DNA from: Solirubrobacter taibaiensis
GTDB taxonomy: Bacteria; Actinomycetota; Thermoleophilia; Solirubrobacterales; Solirubrobacteraceae
Assembly (NCBI GenBank): GCA_027587225.1
Contig: JAPDDQ010000042.1
Coordinates: 1-64,000, forward strand
Length of the DNA: 64,000 nucleotides
Direction: 5' to 3'
The notes below the pieces were generated by a model that saw only the letters and a list, made by a program, of their open reading frames with translations, was not told the origin of the DNA and did no database searches. Positions 8,076 through 16,084 of the stretch are shown here, piece by piece; positions within the stretch are counted from its first letter, which is position 1; every line of letters starts with the position of its first letter. A program made the translations under genes and the position numbers.

Positions 8076-9593
8076 ATGCGTCTTCACTTCGCCCTCATCT
8101 TCGCCGCTGTCGCTCTCACCGGGTGCGGCGCGCAGGCCCGTTCCGCCTCCGACAGCGACACGGTCCGCGTGGGCGTCACCGTGCGCGCCGGCAATCTGGA
8201 CCCACACGACTACGCGGGCCAGTTCTACGTACAGGACCTGCTGTTCGAAGGGCTCGTCAAGTACGAGCGCGACGGGGAGATCGGCCCCAGCCTCGCCGAG
8301 TCCTGGGAGATCAGCGAGGACGGCAAGACGTACACCTTCACGCTCCGCGAGGGCGTGGCGTTCAGCGACGGGACGCCGCTGAACGCCACCGCCGTGGAGT
8401 GGAACTTCAAGCGCTGGGCGGGCAAGGACGACACCGAGTGGCTTGGCGTCTCGCGTGTGTTCGCCGCGATGAAGGTCGAGGACCCGCGGACGTTCGTGCT
8501 CAAGCTCAAGCAGCCGTATCCGCCCACGCTGCAGGAGCTCGGCTACGTCCGCCCCGTCCGGATGCTCAGCCCGAAGTCGGTCGACGCGCACGGGCTGTAC
8601 GCCACGCCGGTCGGCACGGGTCCGTGGGTGTTGGACCACTCCGACCGCAACGGGTCGTCCTTGAACCGCAACGAGCGGTATTGGGGCACTAAGCCCGCGC
8701 ACTCCCGGCTCGAGCTGGACGTGATCCCGGACGCCCAGACGCGCCTGTCCGCGCTGCGGGCCGGTGACGTGGACGTGATCGGCGGCGAGTTCACCGCCCC
8801 GCTCTCGCCGCGCAACGCGCTCGCGCTCAAGAACGCGTCGAACGTCAAGCTCGTCAACGAGACCGGCACCGGCACGCTCGTGCTCGGCTTCAACGAGGCG
8901 AAGGCGCCGTTCGACGACCAGCGCCTGCGCTCGGCCGTCAACCAGGTGATCGACCGCAAGACGATCGCGAAGGCGCTGTACCTCGGCTATGGCGAGCCCG
9001 CCGGCAACCTGTTCCCCGAGTCGGTGCCGTTCGCCGGCGCCCGCCACGAGATCCCGCCGGTGGACAAGGCCGCCGCGGCGCAGCTCGTGAAAGCCGCCGG
9101 CTACGGGGAACCGGACAAGCCCCTCAGGATTACCCTGCTCAGTTCCGAGGACGCGATCCCCGGCGGCCGCGCGATGGCGGAGGTGATCCAGAGCGCGCTC
9201 AAGGAGATCGGCATCCAGGTGAACGTGCGGCTCGTCGACCACGCCACGCGCCACAAGGAGATCGCCGAGCGCGCCTATGACCTGGCCTTCTACGCCACCT
9301 ACGCGGCGCCGTACGACCCGTACGGCAGCTTCGGCGCCGTGTTCGACAGCCGGACGGAGATCGGCGTCGACGGCAAGATCTTCATGGACTCCAGGCGGCT
9401 CGATCCGTTGATCGACACGGCGTTCGCGGCCACGGGCGACGCGCGCGAGCCGGCATTCGAGCGGATCTACACCTTCCTGCGCGAGCAGGACGCGTTCGTC
9501 CCGCTCGTCTACACGCAGCGGATCTGGGCGCACGGCGAGAACCTCGAGACGCTTGAGCTGCCCGCGACCGAGTACGAGCTGCCGGTCCGCTGA
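8076..9593 (+). CDS. Extracellular solute-binding lipoprotein, family 5 (peptide/nickel type)
   Basis: Start ATG 8076 is preferred over the upstream ATG 8031 because GAGGTGG (8061-8067) is a good ribosome binding site and the protein then opens with a lipoprotein signal: MRLHFALIFAAVALTGCGA, Cys17 in the lipobox. The mature 489-residue protein is a full-length SBP_bac_5 fold, with the family signatures LDPHDYAGQFYVQDLLFEGL and the region around FTLREGVAFSDGTPL. It would capture peptides, nickel complexes or similar ligands outside the membrane and pass them to the permeases encoded next. The stop overlaps the next start by 1 nt (TGATG), the first of five tightly coupled genes. Confidence 0.9.
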   Translation: MRLHFALIFAAVALTGCGAQARSASDSDTVRVGVTVRAGNLDPHDYAGQFYVQDLLFEGLVKYERDGEIGPSLAESWEISEDGKTYTFTLREGVAFSDGTPLNATAVEWNFKRWAGKDDTEWLGVSRVFAAMKVEDPRTFVLKLKQPYPPTLQELGYVRPVRMLSPKSVDAHGLYATPVGTGPWVLDHSDRNGSSLNRNERYWGTKPAHSRLELDVIPDAQTRLSALRAGDVDVIGGEFTAPLSPRNALALKNASNVKLVNETGTGTLVLGFNEAKAPFDDQRLRSAVNQVIDRKTIAKALYLGYGEPAGNLFPESVPFAGARHEIPPVDKAAAAQLVKAAGYGEPDKPLRITLLSSEDAIPGGRAMAEVIQSALKEIGIQVNVRLVDHATRHKEIAERAYDLAFYATYAAPYDPYGSFGAVFDSRTEIGVDGKIFMDSRRLDPLIDTAFAATGDAREPAFERIYTFLREQDAFVPLVYTQRIWAHGENLETLELPATEYELPVR

Positions 9594-10540
9594 TGGCGCG
9601 CTTCATCGCCCGCCGCATCGCCACGGCGGTGGTCGTGCTCGCGGTGGCGTCGGTCGCGGTCTTCACGCTCGTGACGCTCGCCCCGGGCGACCCGGCGCAG
9701 ATCGTCGCCGAGCGGCGCTCGTTCGGCGCCGACCGCGAGATGGTGGAACGCGTCCGGGCCGAGCTGGGCCTGGATCGCCCGCTCCCGGTCCGCTACCTCG
9801 ACTGGCTCGGGGACGTCGTCCGCGGCGACCTGGGCACGTCGCTGCGTACCAACGGCGAGATCTGGGCCGAGCTGCGCGAGCGCACGCCCACGACGATCCT
9901 GCTCGTGGTCGGCGCGACGGTGTTCGCGCTGATCGTCGGCGCGGGCGCGGGCATCCTCGGCGCGCTGTTCCCGAGCGGCCTGCACGACCGGCTGTCCCGG
10001 TTCACCGCGCTCGCGGCCGTCTCCATCCCGGGGTTCTACCTCGGCGCGCTGCTCGTGCTGCTGTTCGCCGTGACGCTGCAATGGCTGCCGGCAGAGGGGG
10101 TGAGCGGCCCGAGCTCCTGGCCGCTGCCGTGCATCACGCTTGGCCTGGCCAGCGGCGCGGTGCTGTCAAGAGTGGTCCGGGTGGGCCTCGCCGAAGCGCT
10201 GTCCTCCCGCTACGTGACCACGGCGCTGAGCCGGGGGAGAGGGCGCAGAGGCATCGTCCTGCGCGACGCGCTCCCGAACGTCGCCGTGCCCACGCTCACG
10301 GCGCTCGCGACGCAGATCGGCGTGATCATCACCGGCGCGATCGTGATCGAGGCCGTGTTCTCGTGGCAGGGCGCCGCGATCTACTTCCTCGAAGCGGTCA
10401 AGTTCCGCGACTTCCCGGTGCTGCAGGCGTGGCTGCTGCTGTTCGCGGCGCTGTTCGTCACCATCAACACCGTCGTGGACATCGCGACGCGGGCGATCGA
10501 CCCACGTCTGCGCCGCGCGGTCGCCGAGGGGATGACGTGA
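9593..10540 (+). CDS. ABC importer permease, DppB/NikB type
   Basis: 315 residues with about six membrane helices. The N-terminus MARFIARRIATAVVVLAVAS followed by TLAPGDPAQ, and RVRAELGLDRPLPVRYLDWL before GDLGTS, are typical DppB/OppB/NikB features. The EAA loop (ALSRGRGRRGIVLRDALPNV, about residues 215-235) contacts the ATPases. It pairs with the DppC-type permease that begins 4 nt before its stop. It forms half of the membrane channel of the importer; ligand unresolved between peptides and nickel. Confidence 0.9.
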   Translation: MARFIARRIATAVVVLAVASVAVFTLVTLAPGDPAQIVAERRSFGADREMVERVRAELGLDRPLPVRYLDWLGDVVRGDLGTSLRTNGEIWAELRERTPTTILLVVGATVFALIVGAGAGILGALFPSGLHDRLSRFTALAAVSIPGFYLGALLVLLFAVTLQWLPAEGVSGPSSWPLPCITLGLASGAVLSRVVRVGLAEALSSRYVTTALSRGRGRRGIVLRDALPNVAVPTLTALATQIGVIITGAIVIEAVFSWQGAAIYFLEAVKFRDFPVLQAWLLLFAALFVTINTVVDIATRAIDPRLRRAVAEGMT

Positions 10541-11367
10541 GAGGCGTCGCCGTCATCGTCGGTGTCTTCGCGCTCGTCGCGCTGCTCGGCCCGGAGCTCG
10601 CGCCCCACGCGCCGGACGCGACGGATCTCGACCGCGTCCTCGAAGGGCCGAGCGCCGCGCACCTGCTCGGCACGGACGACCTCGGCCGCGACCAGCTCTC
10701 GCGCCTGCTGCACGCCGCGCGGACCTCGCTCACCGCGGTCGCGCTCGTGCTGGTGGGCGCGCTCGGCTTCGGGGTGCTCGTCGGCTCGGTCGCCGCGCTG
10801 CGCGGCGGGTTCGTCGACGAGCTGCTGATGCGGATCACCGACGTCGCCCTCGCCGTCCCGAACCTCGTGATCGCGCTCGCCGTGCTCGGCTTCATGGGCC
10901 CGGGCACGGCCAACATGGTGCTCGCGCTCATGCTCGCCGCGTGGCCGGCCTACGCGCGCCTGAGCCGTACGCTGATCGTCTCGATCAAGCGCCGCCCGTA
11001 CATCGAGGCCGTGCAGCTGATGGGCGCGCGGCGGACGTGGACCCTGCGCCGCCATCTCGTCCCCGCCGCGCTCGGGCCGGTGCTCGTCTACGCCACCGCG
11101 GACGCGGGCTTCATCGTCGTCTCGGTCGCGACGCTGAGCTTCCTCGGGCTCGGCGTGCAGCCGCCGACGCCGGAGTGGGGGCAGATGCTCGTCGCCGGCC
11201 TGCCGTTCATGGAGACGAGTCCCGGGCTCGTGATCTTCCCGGGCATGGCGCTGACGCTGCTGGTGATCGGGTTCAACCTCGCGGGTGAGCGGGTCGCGCT
11301 GGACCGCGTTCCCCGCCGGCTCTCGAAGCGGGTGCTCGCCCGCCGACGCAAGCAGGCCCTGGCATGA
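10537..11367 (+). CDS. ABC importer permease, DppC/NikC type
   Basis: Start GTG 10537 overlaps the DppB stop (GTGA) and gives a 276-residue protein of normal DppC/NikC length. An in-frame open stretch continues 5' through dppB but encodes nothing DppC-like, so it is not part of the gene. Motifs: HLLGTDDLGRDQLSRLLHAA near the N-terminus (the GTD-x-GRD signature of the family) and the EAA loop EAVQLMGARRTWTLRRHLVP. About five membrane helices. The stop and the next ATG overlap (ATGA, 11364-11367). Confidence 0.9.
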   Translation: MRGVAVIVGVFALVALLGPELAPHAPDATDLDRVLEGPSAAHLLGTDDLGRDQLSRLLHAARTSLTAVALVLVGALGFGVLVGSVAALRGGFVDELLMRITDVALAVPNLVIALAVLGFMGPGTANMVLALMLAAWPAYARLSRTLIVSIKRRPYIEAVQLMGARRTWTLRRHLVPAALGPVLVYATADAGFIVVSVATLSFLGLGVQPPTPEWGQMLVAGLPFMETSPGLVIFPGMALTLLVIGFNLAGERVALDRVPRRLSKRVLARRRKQALA

Positions 11368-12251
11368 GCTTCGTCGCTTCAGGACTGACGGTCCGCCTGT
11401 ACCCGGCCACCGGCGTCGTGCACGCCGTCGACGACGTCTCCTGGTCCGTCGAGGCGGGGAAGACGCTCGCGATCGTGGGGGAGAGCGGGTGCGGCAAGAC
11501 CGTGATGTCGCTGGCGCCGCTCGGCCTGCTCCCGCCCGGCGTGAGCGCGGACGTCGAAGGGTCTTTGACGCTCGACGGGGCGGTGCCGAAGCTCGGGCGC
11601 GACGTCGGCGTCGTGTTCCAGGACCCGCCGAGTGCCTTCAACCCGCTGCGACGAGTCGGCAAGCAGGTCGGCGAGCGGGCGGTGGAGCTGCTCGAGCTGG
11701 TCCGGCTGCCGGACCCGGAGCGCGTGGCCCGCGCGTATCCGCACGAGCTCTCAGGCGGCATGTTGCAGCGCGCGATGATCGCCGGCGCGCTTGCCGGAGA
11801 ACCGCGGGTGCTGATCGCCGACGAACCGACCACCGCCCTCGACCCGTCGATGCAGGACCAGGTGCTCGACGTGCTGAGCGAGCTGCAGGCGCGGCTCGGG
11901 CTCGCGCTGGTGCTGATCACGCACGACATCGGTGTCGTCAAGCGGATGGCCGACGACGTCGCGGTCATGTACGCCGGGCGGATCGTCGAGTCCGGGCCGG
12001 CGGCTCGGCTGTTGCATGCGCCGGAGCATCCCTACACACGGGGTCTGTTGGCCGCCGTCCCGGCTCCGGACGTCGAGCCGGGAACGCGCTTCGTGGGGCT
12101 CGACGGTGCACCGCCGGAGCTCACCGAGCGCGTCCGCGGCTGCGCCTTCGCGCCGCGCTGCCCGGTGGCGATCGACGCCTGCGCCGGCGTCCGCCCCGAG
12201 TTGATCGACGGCGTCTCCTGCCACGTGAGGACCCATGCTCGTAGTCGATGA
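11364..12251 (+). CDS. ABC importer ATPase, DppD/NikD type
   Basis: 295 residues. Walker A GESGCGKT (about 38-45), Q-loop VVFQDP, signature LSGGMLQRAMIAGAL, Walker B VLIADEPTTALD, H-loop LITHD. After the nucleotide-binding core comes the oligopeptide-transporter C-terminal region (HPYTRGLLAAVP and the Cys pattern GCAFAPRCPVAIDAC) that in some homologues binds an Fe-S cluster. Drives import together with the shorter ATPase encoded next; the two genes overlap by 17 nt. Confidence 0.9.
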   Translation: MSFVASGLTVRLYPATGVVHAVDDVSWSVEAGKTLAIVGESGCGKTVMSLAPLGLLPPGVSADVEGSLTLDGAVPKLGRDVGVVFQDPPSAFNPLRRVGKQVGERAVELLELVRLPDPERVARAYPHELSGGMLQRAMIAGALAGEPRVLIADEPTTALDPSMQDQVLDVLSELQARLGLALVLITHDIGVVKRMADDVAVMYAGRIVESGPAARLLHAPEHPYTRGLLAAVPAPDVEPGTRFVGLDGAPPELTERVRGCAFAPRCPVAIDACAGVRPELIDGVSCHVRTHARSR

Positions 12252-12903
12252 CGTGCACGTGCGCTTCGGGGACGTCGTCGCCGTGGACGGCGTCTCGCTC
12301 GACCTCGCGCCGGGAGAGATCCTCGGGCTGGTGGGGGACTCGGGCTGTGGCAAGACGACACTCGCCCGGGTCATCGTCGGCCTGGAGCGGCCGGAGCGCG
12401 GCCGTGTGATCCTCAACGGCGAGGATCTGCTCCAGCTGCGCGGAGCGCGGCGCCGCTCGGTCCGGCGGCGGGTCCAGCTCGTCTTCCAGGACCCGGAGTC
12501 CTGCCTCAGCCCCCGGCTGACGATCGGGCAGACGCTCGAGGAGCCGCTGCGGGTCGCCGGCTGGCGCGACCGGCGTGAGCGGGTCGCGCGTGTGGAGCAG
12601 CTGCTCGAGCTCGTCGGGCTGCCGTCCGCGTTGGCCGCGCGCCGCCCGCGCGCGCTCTCAGGCGGTCAGCGCCAGCGGATCGGCATCGCCCGGGCGCTGG
12701 CCTCCGCGCCCGACGTGCTCGTGTGCGACGAGCCGGTCTCCTCGCTCGACGCGTCCGTGCGCGCACAGGTGATGAACGTCCTGCTCGACCTGCGCGAGGA
12801 GCTCGGGCTCAGTGTGCTGCTGATCGCGCACGATCACGCGCTGGTGCACCAGGCGTGCGACCGCGTGCTCGCCATGCGTACGGGAGCGCTCCAACCAGGG
12901 TGA
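12235..12903 (+). CDS. ABC importer ATPase, DppF/NikE type, shortened at the C-terminus
   Basis: 222 residues. Walker A GDSGCGKT, Q-loop LVFQDPESCLSP, signature LSGGQRQRIGIARAL, Walker B VLVCDEPVSSLD and H-loop LIAHDH are all intact, so it should hydrolyse ATP. It stops almost directly after the H-loop helix (CDRVLAMRTGALQPG), whereas DppF proteins usually run about 100 residues further with an oligopeptide-transporter tail. The last 95 nt lie over the 3' end of the convergent HupE paralogue, which is also shortened. This suggests a deletion joined the two tails near 12885-12900 (inference). Confidence 0.85.
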   Translation: MLVVDDVHVRFGDVVAVDGVSLDLAPGEILGLVGDSGCGKTTLARVIVGLERPERGRVILNGEDLLQLRGARRRSVRRRVQLVFQDPESCLSPRLTIGQTLEEPLRVAGWRDRRERVARVEQLLELVGLPSALAARRPRALSGGQRQRIGIARALASAPDVLVCDEPVSSLDASVRAQVMNVLLDLREELGLSVLLIAHDHALVHQACDRVLAMRTGALQPG

Positions 12904-13732
12904 CGATCAGCGCTTCGGCGAGCAGGAGGCCGACGGCGAAGCCGCCCAGCGCGTTGTCGTTCGGGACCGCGATCGCGAACGCGAGCCCGTGGACCAGCGC
13001 GAGCGCGAACACGATCGACAGCTGCGCGCGGCCGGCGATGCCGAGCACGGGCAGCGCGGCGACCGCGACGATCGAGGCGACGGTCAGCGCCTCGATCACC
13101 CGCTCGGGCACGCTGACGACGCCGACGACCGCGAGCACGAGCGCGAGCAGGTAGGCGACGGTGACGGTCGCCGCGAACGCGCCGAGCTCACGCAGGCTGC
13201 GCGCGCCGAGCAGCAGGATCGCGAGGAACAGCACGTGCTCCCACCCCAGCGCCAGCGCCTCGAAGCCTTCGCGCAGCCAGCGCGAGAACTCCGGGCTCGC
13301 CACCTCCATCAGCGTGTGGTCGGCGTCGAAGCGGAACGTGCCACTCGCGCCACCGAGCTCGTAGTCGACGGCGCTGACGACCAGCGTCTCGTTGACGACG
13401 GCGAACTTCCCGGCCGCTTGCGGGCACTTGAACTGCATCGTCACGCGCGCGAAGGGCGGCACGCCGTCGCGACGCTCGGGCGTCGCGTTCGTCATCGCGC
13501 CCGGGCAGGACTCGGCGTCCACGGACATGCGGACGTTGTTGGCCATGTAGCCCGCGATCGACTCCTTGGTCTCGCCGGCGAGGCTGGTCAGCTCCTCGCC
13601 GGGGATGCCCAGCACCCACGTCACGACGGCGCCGTCCTGGCGGATCTCCGACACGCCGGGCTTGTCCACGGCGGCTCCGGCGGTCGCGGGGAGCAGGAGG
13701 GTGAGCAGCAGGGCGAGCAGGGCGTTTCTCAT
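12809..13732 (-). CDS. HupE/UreJ-type membrane protein (paralogue 2), last helix missing
   Basis: ATG 13732 gives a signal peptide MRNALLALLLTLLLPATAGA; GTG 13750 is an alternative. The 307-residue protein has the same plan as paralogue 1: an exported beta domain, then the membrane part with FEALALGWEHVLFLAILLLG and ALALVHGLAFAIAV. Alignment by eye to paralogue 1 (7000-7977) follows through to LLLAEALIVTLVG, then changes to a polar Arg-rich tail (RARGRTPGAPARDRARS) where the paralogue has its final helix. That tail is read from the opposite strand of the dppF-type gene. It may still insert and fold; whether it functions is unclear. Confidence 0.75.
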   Translation of the reverse strand: MRNALLALLLTLLLPATAGAAVDKPGVSEIRQDGAVVTWVLGIPGEELTSLAGETKESIAGYMANNVRMSVDAESCPGAMTNATPERRDGVPPFARVTMQFKCPQAAGKFAVVNETLVVSAVDYELGGASGTFRFDADHTLMEVASPEFSRWLREGFEALALGWEHVLFLAILLLGARSLRELGAFAATVTVAYLLALVLAVVGVVSVPERVIEALTVASIVAVAALPVLGIAGRAQLSIVFALALVHGLAFAIAVPNDNALGGFAVGLLLAEALIVTLVGALPYAWRARGRTPGAPARDRARSAAH

Positions 13733-13770
13733 GGCGGGCGCCACTTTCACAGCGGCTCGTGATCGCGCTG

Positions 13771-13800
13771 TTACGGAGTCGTGACGTCACGACTCGGTAA
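13771..13800. promoter_or_regulatory. 30-bp near-perfect palindrome between divergent genes
   Basis: The central 20 bp (arms GAGTCGTGAC and GTCACGACTC) are perfectly symmetric. After one mismatch on each side the symmetry resumes with TTAC/GTAA. It sits between the divergent starts at 13732 (HupE paralogue 2) and 13865 (phosphoesterase). The length and dyad symmetry fit a dimeric repressor site or a strong cruciform. No regulator gene adjoins it. Confidence 0.55.
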
Positions 13801-13864
13801 CCGAACTCAGGCCACTCTCACGAAACACTCGCCGCGGTCACACCGAACCATCTCAAGGAGGGTC

Positions 13865-15634
13865 ATGAACGCACCGGTGGCACACCGGGCGCTTTTGGGC
13901 GCTGCTCTTACGGCAGCGCTCTTCGCGGCGGGAATCAACGTCGCACAGTCCCAGAACGAACCGACCCCGGCCTACCCGGCCGCGGAGAAGCACAAGCCGA
14001 CGACGCTGGCGGACCGGATCGTGCTCACGCACGAAGCCGATCCGTCGAACTCGCAGTCGGTCACGTGGCGGACGGACACGACGGTCAAGACCGCTCAGGC
14101 GCAGATCGCGAAGTCGGCTGGAGGGCCCGGCTTCAAGGCGAGCGCCACGACCGTACTCGCGACGCGCAACGTCCAGCAGACCTCGAGCCTCGGCGCCGAG
14201 ACCGTGTTCCACACGGTCCGGTTCACCGCGCTCGAGCCGAAGACGAAGTACCTCTACCGCCTCGGCGACGGCACGAACTGGAGCGAGTGGTTCGAGTTCG
14301 AGACCGCCGCGGCCACGGCGGAGCCGTTCTCGTTCGTCTACTACGGCGACGCGCAGAACGACATCCAGGAGCATTGGTCGCGCCTCGTGCGCAAGTCCTT
14401 CTCGGACGCGCCTGAGGCCAAGCTGTACGTCCACGCCGGCGACCTCGTCGACACGTCGAACAACGACGGTCAGTGGGGCGAGTGGTTCAAGGCGGCCGGT
14501 TGGATCAACGGCATGAAGCCCAGCATCGCGACGCCGGGCAACCACGAGTACAGCGGTTCCACGCTGGCGCCGTACTGGCGCACGCAGTTCGCGTTCCCCG
14601 ACAACGGCCCCACGCAGGGCACGGCGGCGGTCATCGAAGCGCTCAAGGGCACCGTGTTCTACACGGACTATCAGGGCGTCCGGTTCATCTCGCTGAACTC
14701 GAACACCTCGGCCGTGGCCTCGGCGCTGCGTCCGGAGTTCCTCGAGATCCAGCGCGCCTGGCTCGCCAGCATCCTGCAGAACAACCCGAACAAGTGGACG
14801 GTCGCGACCTTCCACCACCCGATGTTCTCGACGGCCGAGGGTCGCAACAACCCGGCGCAGCGTGCTTCGTGGCTGCCGGTCTTCGAGCAGTACGGCGTCG
14901 ACCTGGTCCTCCAGGGCCACGACCACTCCTACGGCCGCGGCAACATGGCCCAGGGCACCACGACCCAGACCGGTACGTCGATCTACGTCGTCTCCGTCTC
15001 CGGGCCGAAGATGTACGAGGCCAACGACCTCAACTGGACGACCAACGGCGCCATCGCCAAGAAGATCGGCATGAACACCCAGCTGTTCCAGGTGATCTCG
15101 ATCGACGGCGAGAAGCTCACGTACAAGTCCAAGGACGCCACCGGCGCGCTCTACGACGACTTCACGATCGCCAAGCCCGCCAACGGGCCGAAGGTGATCA
15201 CGGAGAACCTCGACAGCCAGAAGCCGGCCGGCGTGGGCGGCACCGTCGCCAACACGCTCTCGCTCGCCCTCGACGGCGCGCCGAGCCTGGGCGCCTTCAC
15301 CCCGGGCGTCGCCAAGGACTACGAGACGACCGTCCCGGTCAAGGTCACCAGCACGGCGGCTGACGCCACGCTGTCGATCGTCGATCCGTCGACGGCCGGC
15401 GCCGGCAAGCTCGTCAACGGCGCGTTCTCGCTCGAGCAGCCGCTGCAGGCCGCGGTGAACAACCCGTTCGCCGCCGTCGGCAACACGCAGCTCGCGCTGC
15501 ACGCCTGGGCCGGGCCGGTCTCGAACGACCTGCTCACCCTGAAGTTCAAGCAGTCCATCGGTGCCAACGAGGCGCTGCGCACGGGTTCCTACGCGAAGCC
15601 GCTGACGCTGACCCTCTCCACCACCACCCCGTAG
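13865..15634 (+). CDS. Secreted purple-acid-phosphatase-like metallophosphoesterase
   Basis: ATG 13865 has a strong ribosome binding site (AAGGAGG, 13855-13861) and opens a signal peptide (HRALLGAALTAALFAAGINV). 589 residues. Residues about 40-145 are the fibronectin-like N-domain of purple acid phosphatases (SVTWRTD...). The catalytic domain follows with the dinuclear-metal motifs YYGDAQND, AGDLVD, GNHEY, FHHPMF and GHDHSYGRG. Expected role: release of phosphate from organic esters outside the cell. The last 125 residues are a separate domain ending LRTGSYAKPLTLTLSTTTP, closely matched by the end of the rhamnosidase at 35383. A terminator hairpin follows at 15647. Confidence 0.9.
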   Translation: MNAPVAHRALLGAALTAALFAAGINVAQSQNEPTPAYPAAEKHKPTTLADRIVLTHEADPSNSQSVTWRTDTTVKTAQAQIAKSAGGPGFKASATTVLATRNVQQTSSLGAETVFHTVRFTALEPKTKYLYRLGDGTNWSEWFEFETAAATAEPFSFVYYGDAQNDIQEHWSRLVRKSFSDAPEAKLYVHAGDLVDTSNNDGQWGEWFKAAGWINGMKPSIATPGNHEYSGSTLAPYWRTQFAFPDNGPTQGTAAVIEALKGTVFYTDYQGVRFISLNSNTSAVASALRPEFLEIQRAWLASILQNNPNKWTVATFHHPMFSTAEGRNNPAQRASWLPVFEQYGVDLVLQGHDHSYGRGNMAQGTTTQTGTSIYVVSVSGPKMYEANDLNWTTNGAIAKKIGMNTQLFQVISIDGEKLTYKSKDATGALYDDFTIAKPANGPKVITENLDSQKPAGVGGTVANTLSLALDGAPSLGAFTPGVAKDYETTVPVKVTSTAADATLSIVDPSTAGAGKLVNGAFSLEQPLQAAVNNPFAAVGNTQLALHAWAGPVSNDLLTLKFKQSIGANEALRTGSYAKPLTLTLSTTTP

Positions 15635-15646
15635 CCCCGTAGTTCC

Positions 15647-15683
15647 CGGGACTGTCCCTCGTTTCTAAAGAGGGACAGTCCCG
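15647..15683 (+). terminator. Hairpin terminator after the phosphoesterase gene
   Basis: A 14-bp perfect stem (arms 15647-15660 and 15670-15683, core GGGACTGTCCCTC) with a 9-nt A/T-rich loop, 13 nt past the stop. There is no long U-run, only TTATCTTTATA further on, as is common in high-GC actinobacteria. Confidence 0.75.
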
Positions 15684-15698
15684 CGTTATCTTTATAGG

Positions 15699-15720
15699 CG
15701 CACAGATGTTATGTTGTGCG
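15699..15720 (+). promoter_or_regulatory. Leaderless promoter and probable ArsR operator
   Basis: A -10-like TATGTT (15710-15715) ends 6 nt before ATG 15722, so the transcript would be leaderless. An inverted repeat CGCACA-N10-TGTGCG (15699-15720) brackets the -10, the expected place for an autorepressing ArsR/SmtB protein. Confidence 0.5.
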
Positions 15721-15721
15721 G

Positions 15722-16084
15722 ATGCCGCGGCCCGAAGAGCACCTGTCGCCAGACCGTCCGCTGACGGACGGGGAGGCGGAGCGGATCGCCGAGCGGATGG
15801 CCGCGTTCGCCACCGCCAGCCGGCTGAAGCTGCTGTACGCGCTCGTCGGGCGCGAGCTGGCGGTGGACGAGCTGGCGCGGGAAGCCGGGCTCGGCGCCAA
15901 CGCCGTCTCCCAGCAGCTGCGGGTGCTGCGTCACCTGCGGATGGTCACCGTGCGGCGCGACGGACGGCGGATGCTCTACCAGCTCCACGACGACCACCTC
16001 GTCGACCTGCTGGGCGCGATCCGGCACCAGCTCGAGCACGCCGAGCACGGGTGGGTCGACACGCCGGCGCGTCAGCATGTCTGA
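15722..16084 (+). CDS. ArsR/SmtB-family winged-helix repressor
   Basis: 120 residues. The helix-turn-helix region reads LAVDELAREAGLGANAVSQQLRVLRHLRMV, followed by the wing VRRDGRRMLYQL. The C-terminal helix carries His residues (DDHLVDLL, RHQLEHAEHGW) that resemble the alpha-5 metal site of SmtB/CzrA-type zinc sensors. Metal sensing is an inference supported by the cation-efflux gene that overlaps it by 8 nt. ATG 15722 is preferred over GTG 15716 because of the leaderless promoter. Confidence 0.9.
   Translation: MPRPEEHLSPDRPLTDGEAERIAERMAAFATASRLKLLYALVGRELAVDELAREAGLGANAVSQQLRVLRHLRMVTVRRDGRRMLYQLHDDHLVDLLGAIRHQLEHAEHGWVDTPARQHV

Noticed and set aside
9553-10536. In-frame 5' extension of the DppC permease into dppB
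   Set aside because: The extension is out-of-frame dppB sequence. GTG 10537 gives the normal family length and overlaps the dppB stop.
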